Source of the DNA: Bdellovibrionota bacterium
GTDB lineage: Bacteria > Bdellovibrionota > Bacteriovoracia > Bacteriovoracales > Bacteriovoracaceae
NCBI GenBank assembly: GCA_030836365.1
Contig: JAURQB010000079.1
Location: 1 to 9,227 of the forward strand
Reading direction: 5' to 3'
DNA: 9,227 nucleotides
Both the position numbers and the translations under genes were made by a program. This document shows positions 1 to 5,392 of this stretch, in pieces; within the stretch, counting starts at the first letter, position 1, and every line of letters starts with the position of its first letter. The notes under the pieces are model-generated. The model was not told the origin of the DNA. It ran no database searches and saw only the letters and a program-made list of their open reading frames with translations.

Positions 1-1913
1 CCACTTTCATTTCGGATAGGAATATTTTGTAAATTAGGATTTAAAGAACTCAACCTTCCTGTCGCAGCAGTATGCTGAGAAAAGTTAGTATGAATTCTTT
101 TTGTTTTTACTGAAACCAATTCTGGTAGCGCCCTGACATATGTTGAGAGAAGTTTATCAATCTCTCGGTATTTCAGAAGTAATCCAGGAACTTCACTGAC
201 TCCCATCGAATCCAAATCTTCAAGTACACTTGAGTCTGTGCTGTAGCCTGTTTTTGTTTTCTTTTTTGCAGGTAAATTTAATTTCTCAAATAATAACTCT
301 CCAACTTGTTTAGAGGAGCGAAGGTTAATTTCACCGTCATACAAGCCTGAGATCTTCGCTTCTATTTCCGCGATCTCCTTCTCAAGATCTTTTTGGTATT
401 TTTGAAGATACTTAGAGTTGAGAAGTATTCCATTTCCTTCCATTTCAGAAAGAACCGAAAATAAAGGAAAATCAATTTTTCTATATACTTCAATTACTTC
501 TCTTTCAGTGGCTTCTTTTAAAAGAACTTCACCAATTTCAATCACAGCTTTCATTCTTAAACCGATTTGAGAAGACAGATCTACAGCTTCTATATCCCCT
601 TGTTTTTTATCTAAACCAGGGACCGACTTTGCCAAGTACTCTTCCGCCATCGAGCTTAGGTCATGTTTTGCATTTTGATTAATCAGGTAGTGAAGTTGAG
701 TTACATCAAATATTTTTTTGGATTTTGCTATTGAATGTTGATCAAGATAATTGACCAATCTTTTTCCATGCTCAGTGTAAATATCTTTTTTACCAATAAT
801 GGAAAAAACATCTTCTAGATACTCTTTGGTAAAAGTAATTAAATTATTTCCCGCTAATAAATATGCATTGACGAGACGACGTGTTGAAATATCACTTTGA
901 TCGAAATCCAAATAAATTGCTACCGATTCAAAATCTGTGATCAATTTTTTCAATTCACTAACGCCAAACTCTTTTCCAAAATTCTGTTGGTTAAACTCTG
1001 GAGTCTCATCAGCAGAACTTATCTGCTCATTATTTTCACCGGCTACGTGATTTTGATATTCAATGTCTTTAATTTTTTTCAATGCACTCTTAAATCCATA
1101 TCGCTCAAAAAAAGTTTCGAGCTCAGGGTTTGGGCCAAAAGAGTTTACTGAATCATTTGGTTTAATATCTAGATCAACTTCAGTAAAAATTTGAATAAGT
1201 TTTTTTGAAAGTAGCGCATCTTCAACATGGTTTTCAAAAGCATCGATGACTCGCTTACCTTTCATTTCACTTTTATTTTCAATACATGCCTCTAAAGTTT
1301 TATATTGATCTAAAAGTTTTGCCGCGCCTTTTGCCCCGATGCCTTTCATACCAGGAATATTATCACTGGCGTCTCCAACAATTGATAGATAGTCAACAAT
1401 CTGCTCTGGCCAAACATTCATTTTATTAAAAACGCCATCACGGTCGTAAATAATATCTTTCATCGTGTCGACTAGTTTTACTTTATCATCTACAAATTGC
1501 ATTAGGTCTTTATCACCCGTAGCAATTAGAATTTCATCGAATTCATCCTTCCATTTTGTACAAATAGTTCCAATGACATCGTCGGCTTCGTAACCTACTT
1601 TTTTTTGATTAGCGAGCTGCATACACTCAACCAATTCATGAATAATTGCAAATTGCGGAATCAAGTCCTCAGGAACTTCAGTCCTATTGGCTTTGTAGTC
1701 ATCATAAAGTTCATGTCTAAAAGTTTTCTCTCCTGTATCTCTCGCCATGACGATATGGGTTGGAGAATACTGAGATAATAATTTGAAAACCATATTCCAA
1801 ACACCATGAACCGCATTCACCGGTATTCCATCTGGGCTTGTTAGAGGCCGAATTGCATAAAATGCTCGAAAAATGAAACTACTAATATCGACAATAATTA
1901 ATTTTTTTTTCAT
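1..1913 (-). CDS. polA: DNA polymerase I, 5' part of gene (runs off left edge)
   Basis: Family A DNA polymerase that fills gaps and removes RNA primers in replication and repair. The ATG is at 1913-1911 and 637 codons are visible; the rest of the polymerase domain, including the catalytic aspartates, lies outside the window. The N-terminal 5' nuclease domain (about 1-290) shows GYEADDVIG near residue 110, ATGDKDLM near 135 and GDASDNIPGMKGIG near 180-190, all typical metal-binding and helix-hairpin-helix signatures. A 3'-5' exonuclease-like fold follows (about 320-440); the FD...HDLSSMAEEYL stretch aligns with E. coli PolA, but the catalytic acidic residues appear lost. The polymerase part begins near 445 and the visible end contains TAATGRLSS and NPNLQNIPIR, the conserved segment just before motif A. 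It lies 71 bp downstream of the RDD gene on the same strand and may share its transcript. Identity is very secure; exonuclease loss is my alignment by eye. Confidence 0.97.
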   Translation of the reverse strand, partial: MKKKLIIVDISSFIFRAFYAIRPLTSPDGIPVNAVHGVWNMVFKLLSQYSPTHIVMARDTGEKTFRHELYDDYKANRTEVPEDLIPQFAIIHELVECMQLANQKKVGYEADDVIGTICTKWKDEFDEILIATGDKDLMQFVDDKVKLVDTMKDIIYDRDGVFNKMNVWPEQIVDYLSIVGDASDNIPGMKGIGAKGAAKLLDQYKTLEACIENKSEMKGKRVIDAFENHVEDALLSKKLIQIFTEVDLDIKPNDSVNSFGPNPELETFFERYGFKSALKKIKDIEYQNHVAGENNEQISSADETPEFNQQNFGKEFGVSELKKLITDFESVAIYLDFDQSDISTRRLVNAYLLAGNNLITFTKEYLEDVFSIIGKKDIYTEHGKRLVNYLDQHSIAKSKKIFDVTQLHYLINQNAKHDLSSMAEEYLAKSVPGLDKKQGDIEAVDLSSQIGLRMKAVIEIGEVLLKEATEREVIEVYRKIDFPLFSVLSEMEGNGILLNSKYLQKYQKDLEKEIAEIEAKISGLYDGEINLRSSKQVGELLFEKLNLPAKKKTKTGYSTDSSVLEDLDSMGVSEVPGLLLKYREIDKLLSTYVRALPELVSVKTKRIHTNFSQHTAATGRLSSLNPNLQNIPIRNES

Positions 1914-1919
1914 GTGATG

Positions 1920-1945
1920 ATCTCAATCGAAATTTTAAATGAGAT
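1920..1945 (-). promoter_or_regulatory. Inverted repeat in the polA leader
   Basis: The 71-bp gap between the RDD gene and polA contains ATCTCA (1920-1925) and TGAGAT (1940-1945), perfect 6-bp arms around a 14-bp AT-rich spacer. The repeat ends 6 bp before the polA start codon and one arm includes the only purine-rich (GAG) segment that could act as ribosome binding site. A hairpin could therefore mask translation initiation. Six-bp arms in AT-rich DNA may also be chance. Confidence 0.25.
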
Positions 1946-1984
1946 TGGAATCTATCACCCAGTTCGCTTATTTAAAAGTAGTTA

Positions 1985-2476
1985 TTAACCGCGCTCTTGC
2001 TTCGCGAACCAACTAGATAGTTCTGCTTTTTCTTTATCTGGGCCATTAATGGCGTTGACGGTTGTGTCGGCCATGACGTCTCCTAGGCGATTACCTGAAT
2101 CAAGTTTTAAAAGTAAGTATAACTCTAAGCCCAGAAAAAATGACCCAGCTAGAATCCAGATGATCCATCCCCAAATGGGAATCACGCCAAAAAACAATGG
2201 GAGGCTAATTGGCAGGTTTCTAATAATAGATTGTTTAATAGAGCAATACTCTCCATCTTCCATAGAAATAACGTTAAAGCCCATGAGCTTTTTACCAACT
2301 GACTGGCCATTTTGCAAAGCATCAGACACGCTTAAATAAAATACGGCGAGCAAAACACCGACGGGATAAAAAAAGATTGATAACAATAGGCATAAAAATA
2401 AATCAACGGCTTTCGCAAATAGTCTCGCTGTCTTTCCTGCTTTCTCTGAATTTTTAAGTAAATACTTTTTATTCAT
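1985..2476 (-). CDS. RDD-family inner-membrane protein
   Basis: Small polytopic membrane protein of 163 residues with the three signatures of the RDD family (Pfam RDD). R18 and D25 lie in the first helix (RLFAKAVD), GQSVGKKLMG is at 57-66 after the first membrane region (about 26-51), and NRLGDVMADTTV comes near the end, after a second hydrophobic region containing PIWGWIIWILAGSFF. The family's function is poorly known; some members have been linked to ion transport, but nothing here fixes a substrate. The charged C-terminal tail (about 20 residues ending KQERG) is probably cytoplasmic. The ATG at 2476-2474 is the first start after the divergent region shared with trxA. polA follows 71 bp downstream on the same strand, so the two may be co-transcribed, as is common for unrelated housekeeping genes. 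Confidence 0.85.
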   Translation of the reverse strand: MNKKYLLKNSEKAGKTARLFAKAVDLFLCLLLSIFFYPVGVLLAVFYLSVSDALQNGQSVGKKLMGFNVISMEDGEYCSIKQSIIRNLPISLPLFFGVIPIWGWIIWILAGSFFLGLELYLLLKLDSGNRLGDVMADTTVNAINGPDKEKAELSSWFAKQERG

Positions 2477-2599
2477 AACTAATTGTCTATAATACTTGTC
2501 ATTAATTATAGCTTAGAATTCAACTTTATACAGAGTTAATTTCTGTACATAAGACGGTAATTACGTTAAAAATTTTTAGTCGTATAAAAGGAGTAAATC
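2477..2599. promoter_or_regulatory. Divergent promoter region between RDD gene and trxA
   Basis: This 123-bp AT-rich gap separates divergent genes and must hold at least the trxA promoter, and probably one for the RDD-polA unit. TATAAT occurs on the plus strand at 2488-2493 and there are similar AT-rich hexamers on the minus strand, but no convincing -35 partner at 16-18 bp was found for any of them, so I do not name exact promoter elements. The trxA ribosome binding site AAAGGAG lies at 2587-2593, 6 bp before its ATG. Confidence 0.5.
2529..2547. promoter_or_regulatory. 19-bp dyad TACAGA-N7-TCTGTA, possible operator
   Basis: Perfect 6-bp inverted arms (2529-2534 and 2542-2547) around a 7-bp AT spacer, in the middle of the divergent gap and about 50 bp before trxA. 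The size and symmetry suit a dimeric repressor or activator site that could act on either direction. No known binding consensus is recognised, so this is a symmetry observation only. Confidence 0.3.
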
Positions 2600-2923
2600 A
2601 TGGGACAAGTCACAAGTGTTAATCAAGATGAATTTGAAGACAAAGTTTTAAACTCAACAAAACCTGTTTTGGTCGATTTTTGGGCAGAATGGTGTGGGCC
2701 ATGTAAAACACTTCTTCCTGTACTAGATGAAGTAGCAAACGAGACTGGTGAAAATGCTTCGGTTTTCAAGGTTAACGTTGATGAAAATGGAGACCTGGCG
2801 CAAAAGTATGGTATTCGTGGTATCCCAACGATGATCTTTTTCAAAAATGGTGAAGCAGCAAAAACTCTTGTTGGTGTTCAACCAAAAGACGAAATTAAAA
2901 AATCTCTTGAGGAACTTTCATAA
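2600..2923 (+). CDS. trxA: Thioredoxin
   Basis: Cytoplasmic disulfide reductase of 107 residues, the usual thioredoxin length. The redox site WCGPC is at 31-35 (C32 and C35) inside FWAEWCGPCK, and the cis-proline loop GIPT has P75. VDFWAEW and the KVNVDEN segment before the cis-Pro loop are also typical. There is no signal peptide, so the protein is the general cytoplasmic electron donor reduced by thioredoxin reductase, not an exported TlpA/Dsb type. The start is fixed by a strong AAAGGAG at 2587-2593, 6 bp upstream. Its TAA stop directly abuts the GTG of gmhA with no spacer, so the two are translated from one transcript. Confidence is high. Confidence 0.97.
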   Translation: MGQVTSVNQDEFEDKVLNSTKPVLVDFWAEWCGPCKTLLPVLDEVANETGENASVFKVNVDENGDLAQKYGIRGIPTMIFFKNGEAAKTLVGVQPKDEIKKSLEELS

Positions 2924-3508
2924 GTGACTAACTATATTATTCATGGGCTTAATGAAGCCCATGAAACTCTTTCCGCCGTCATGTCTGATTCACTGTTGAT
3001 AAAAAACTTTGAAGAAGCAACAAAGGTTCTTGTTGAAGCATTTAAAAGCAATCAACGAGTTTACAGTTGTGGCAATGGTGGTTCGATGTGTGATTCCATG
3101 CACTTTGCAGAAGAATTAACTGGTAGATTCAGAAAGGATCGTTCGCCGCTGCCCGCAACAGCAATTTCTGACCCTGGATACATTAGTTGTGTTTCAAACG
3201 ATTTTGGTTATGATCATATATTTTCTCGATACCTAGAAGGATGGGGAAATAAAGGCGATGTTCTGGTTGCCATTACCTCTAGCGGCAACTCACCAAATGT
3301 CATTAAGGCCGTTGAATTAGCAAAGACGAAAGGAATAAAAACAATCGCTCTGCTTGGAAAGGGTGGTGGAAAACTTAAAGACATGGTCGATATTCCTTTG
3401 GTTGTTCCATTCACTAAAAATACAGACCGCGTTCAGGAAATTCATATCAAGCTTATTCACCTTTTTATCGAAGGTGTTGAACGTCATATTTTTCCAGAAA
3501 ATTATTAA
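2924..3508 (+). CDS. gmhA: Phosphoheptose isomerase (sedoheptulose-7-phosphate isomerase)
   Basis: Converts sedoheptulose 7-phosphate to D-glycero-D-manno-heptose 7-phosphate, the first step of ADP-heptose synthesis for LPS inner core. The 194 residues compare with about 192 in E. coli GmhA. The SIS sugar-phosphate loop GNGGS is at 50-54, and a second phosphate-binding segment ITSSGNSPNV follows in the middle. H60, E64, Q171 and H179 match the zinc and catalytic positions of the E. coli enzyme (H61, E65, Q172, H180), with D168 just before. The start is GTG, immediately after the trxA stop codon; the purine-rich end of trxA (GAGGAAC) supplies the ribosome binding site. A GmhA implies a Gram-negative envelope with heptose-containing LPS. 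Closely related SIS proteins such as DiaA lack the full H/E/Q/H set, so GmhA is preferred. Confidence 0.93.
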   Translation: MTNYIIHGLNEAHETLSAVMSDSLLIKNFEEATKVLVEAFKSNQRVYSCGNGGSMCDSMHFAEELTGRFRKDRSPLPATAISDPGYISCVSNDFGYDHIFSRYLEGWGNKGDVLVAITSSGNSPNVIKAVELAKTKGIKTIALLGKGGGKLKDMVDIPLVVPFTKNTDRVQEIHIKLIHLFIEGVERHIFPENY

Positions 3509-3540
3509 AATTATATCTAAATAAATCCACTACCAAAGAC

Positions 3541-3555
3541 AGAGCAAATTGCTCT
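3541..3555. repeat. Perfect inverted repeat AGAGCAA-A-TTGCTCT
   Basis: A 15-bp dyad with 7-bp arms and a 1-bp centre, 33 bp after gmhA and about 60 bp upstream of the motor-operon -10 box. There is no T-run after it, so it is a poor intrinsic terminator. It fits better as an operator for the downstream operon or as an RNA 3'-end stabiliser for trxA-gmhA. Confidence 0.4.
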
Positions 3556-3559
3556 TACT

Positions 3560-3570
3560 CCACTGAGTGG
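3560..3570. repeat. Second short inverted repeat CCACT-G-AGTGG
   Basis: A perfect 5-1-5 dyad lying 4 bp after the AGAGCAA dyad and upstream of the extended -10 of the motor operon. Two adjacent but different palindromes could bind two regulators, or this one may be chance. It has no poly-T tail. Confidence 0.25.
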
Positions 3571-3612
3571 TATAACTTTCCCCTCACGCTAAAAAGCACA
3601 AGTTTTAAAACA

Positions 3613-3621
3613 TGTTATAAT
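3613..3621 (+). promoter_or_regulatory. Extended -10 promoter (TGT-TATAAT) of the motor operon
   Basis: A consensus TATAAT at 3616-3621 is preceded by TG at 3613-3614, an extended -10 element of a sigma-70-type promoter. No good -35 hexamer is seen at the expected distance (AAAGCA-like), which extended -10 promoters tolerate. Transcription would start near 3628, giving a leader of about 32 nt that carries AGGAG at 3646-3650 before the ATG at 3661. Confidence 0.6.
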
Positions 3622-3660
3622 TTTTTAATAAGTACCTAAAAAAACAGGAGCTATTAAAAA

Positions 3661-4335
3661 ATGAACGAAACAGTAGTCTCTACAGCTGCAAATGTAACCA
3701 ATGTAAATTTCCTTAATACAATCATCGACTTTTTTGAAAAGGGCGGTGTCTTTATGGGAATTATTCTTCTTGTGTGGGGAATTGGAATCGCAATTTGTTT
3801 GGAAAGGTATTCAAAGTTAAAAAAGATGGACATTAATGGTGCTGGATTTATGAACGAAATCCAACGACATATTCTATCTAACGATCTTCAAGGCGCCATC
3901 AGAATCTGTAGCGGATCTCAAGCGGTTCTTCCAAGGGTTCTAAAAAGTGGTCTAAAGAGATCTAATAGCTCATCTGAGCAGATGCAAAATGCAATTGATG
4001 CGACTTCTTTAGAGGTTATCCCGAAAGTTGAAGCAAGGCTGAACTACCTTTCATTGATTGCCAACGTTTCAACTTTATTTGGCTTACTCGGGACAATCCA
4101 GGGGTTAATTACCTCGTTTGCTGCCGTGGCAGCTGCAGACCCTAGTCAAAAAGCCGAAATGCTCGCTAGCGGTATTGCAAAGGCAATGAATACCACATTC
4201 CTGGGGCTACTATCTGCAATCACCATCATGATTCTACACTCTTTTCTAGTGTCTAAAGCAGAAAGCATTATTAATGGGATCGATGAGTATTCAGTCAAGC
4301 TAATGGATCTACTTGGAACAAAATCTTCTAAATAA
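3661..4335 (+). CDS. MotA/TolQ/ExbB-family proton channel protein, AglR-like
   Basis: Inner-membrane channel subunit of a proton-driven motor, 224 residues. Membrane spans lie at about 30-47, 132-155 and 172-198, with a cytoplasmic loop of about 85 residues between the first two, the layout of TolQ/ExbB rather than flagellar MotA. The family motif TLFGLLGTIQGLITSF (138-153) lines the pore with T145, and IAKAMNTTFLGLLSAI (172-187) holds the second pore threonine (T178/T179). It heads an operon with two ExbD/TolR-like genes (11-bp and 2-bp gaps), the gene order of the Myxococcus AglR-AglQ-AglS gliding motor. The neighbouring FHA/PglI-domain gene supports an Agl/Glt-type role over Tol-Pal or TonB energising, since no TolA, TolB, Pal or TonB-receptor gene is present in the window. 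Family assignment is firm; the AglR subgroup is inferred from context. Confidence 0.92.
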   Translation: MNETVVSTAANVTNVNFLNTIIDFFEKGGVFMGIILLVWGIGIAICLERYSKLKKMDINGAGFMNEIQRHILSNDLQGAIRICSGSQAVLPRVLKSGLKRSNSSSEQMQNAIDATSLEVIPKVEARLNYLSLIANVSTLFGLLGTIQGLITSFAAVAAADPSQKAEMLASGIAKAMNTTFLGLLSAITIMILHSFLVSKAESIINGIDEYSVKLMDLLGTKSSK

Positions 4336-4339
4336 GGAG
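4334..4339 (+). promoter_or_regulatory. Ribosome binding site fixing a TTG start
   Basis: AAGGAG overlaps the stop codon of the channel gene and lies 7 bp before TTG at 4347. It is the reason for choosing this non-ATG start: no ATG follows in frame before the transmembrane segment, so a later start would destroy the protein. Confidence 0.75.
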
Positions 4340-4346
4340 AACAACT

Positions 4347-4871
4347 TTGCTTAGAAAACCTAGTCGAAAAAATTATAAATATGAATTCAAGCGTCCAAAT
4401 TTAATTCCTATCTTGGATGCCGTTTTCATTTTTATTTTCTTTCTTCTACTTTCAGCAAACTTTTTGAATGTTTATGAAATCAACTCAAATGTTCCTACTG
4501 TTTCATCTGCTCCACCGCCAAAAAATGCAAAGCCATTGAATCTTGGTTTAAAAATAGAGAACAATCGAATTAAGATTTACACAGGAGTTCCCTGGAAATT
4601 GTTAAAGACAATAAATAATCGAGATAGAAAATATAATCTAAACCTCCTTCACGACTATCTTATTGCAGTAAAGAAAAAGAATCTTGGAGAACGTACAATA
4701 ACACTTGAGCCCAGAGACACAGTTGAATATGAGAACCTGGTAAAAATTATGGATACCGTTCGTATTTTTAAAACCACTGACCCTAGTTTCTATATAAAAA
4801 CAAAAGATGGAATGGATCAAAAAGTAGAAGCACTATTTGACGATATCATCTTTGGAAATATCAAGAGTTAA
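4347..4871 (+). CDS. ExbD/TolR-family motor subunit, first copy (AglQ/AglS-like)
   Basis: Stator-like partner of the TolQ-type channel, 174 residues, translated from TTG. It has a basic cytoplasmic N-terminus (RKPSRKNYKYEFKR), one membrane span at about 19-41, and a periplasmic domain. The span begins LIPILDAVFIF, with D24 at the place of the proton-carrying aspartate of ExbD/TolR. After the span comes a proline-rich hinge (SSAPPPKNAKP), then an ExbD-like alpha/beta domain with LNLGLKIENNRIKIY and TITLEPRDTVEYENLVKIMD, which matches the family's second half. It lies between the channel gene and a second, dissimilar ExbD-like gene, so the motor probably contains two types of TolR subunit, as in AglRQS. 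It could instead serve a Tol or TonB system, but context argues against that. Confidence 0.88.
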   Translation: MLRKPSRKNYKYEFKRPNLIPILDAVFIFIFFLLLSANFLNVYEINSNVPTVSSAPPPKNAKPLNLGLKIENNRIKIYTGVPWKLLKTINNRDRKYNLNLLHDYLIAVKKKNLGERTITLEPRDTVEYENLVKIMDTVRIFKTTDPSFYIKTKDGMDQKVEALFDDIIFGNIKS

Positions 4872-4873
4872 TT

Positions 4874-5386
4874 ATGAGAAGAATTCCAATTAGAAAAAGA
4901 GTAAAACGAAAAAAAGCTCAAGTACTTGATCTGGACATCACTTCCCTACTAGATATCCTCGTTATTCTTCTTGTTTTTTTGCTTAAAAGCTATAATTCAT
5001 CCGGGGTTGTCTTTAATGTGCCAAAAGGCATTTCGCTGCCAAGATCCACCTCTCAGAATATTAATAATGCAGGCGTTATTGTTCAGGTGAGCACTACGGC
5101 CATCTACGTGGACGATAAAGTTGTTCTTGATATTAAAAGTACTCAAGGGAAAAAGATTTTCAATAAAGGCAACGTCATCATTCCTTTGTTTGAAGAATTA
5201 AATAAAAAGAAGAAAACCTTTAAGCAAGTTGCAAAGAGCAGTGAAAATGCTAATGATTTCTCTGGAATCGTTAATCTAATTGTTGATAAAAGCATTAAAT
5301 ATAATTTTTTAAAAAAGCTCCTTAACACCTGCGCAAGTGCAGGATTTCAAAAATATAAATTTGTTGTTCTTGGTGAAGATTCTTAA
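4874..5386 (+). CDS. ExbD/TolR-family motor subunit, second copy (AglS/AglQ-like)
   Basis: Second TolR-type subunit, 170 residues, starting 2 bp after the stop of the first copy and clearly a divergent paralogue rather than a recent duplicate. A very basic N-terminus (RRIPIRKRVKRKKAQ) precedes a single span at about 22-40. LDITSLLDILVILLVF carries D27 as the probable proton-relay residue; D19 and D21 lie just before the membrane. The periplasmic part has VIVQVSTTAIYVDDKVV, a typical beta-strand pair of the family, and a lysine-rich middle (NKKKKTFKQ). The usual family end is recognisable in FLKKLLNTCASAGFQKYKFVVL. One free periplasmic cysteine lies in that last helix. It ends the plus-strand operon, 6 bp from the stop codon of the convergent FHA gene. 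Confidence 0.85.
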   Translation: MRRIPIRKRVKRKKAQVLDLDITSLLDILVILLVFLLKSYNSSGVVFNVPKGISLPRSTSQNINNAGVIVQVSTTAIYVDDKVVLDIKSTQGKKIFNKGNVIIPLFEELNKKKKTFKQVAKSSENANDFSGIVNLIVDKSIKYNFLKKLLNTCASAGFQKYKFVVLGEDS

Positions 5387-5392
5387 TTAATT

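Noticed and set aside
897..1151. 84-codon plus-strand frame
   Set aside because: Antisense to the well-supported polA frame; no recognisable protein features.
2049..2339. 96-codon plus-strand frame
   Set aside because: Antisense to the RDD gene, whose three family signatures are clear.
3541..3555. AGAGCAA dyad as an intrinsic terminator for trxA-gmhA
   Set aside because: The central loop would be too short for the full stem and no T-run follows (TACTCC), so it does not fit a rho-independent terminator.
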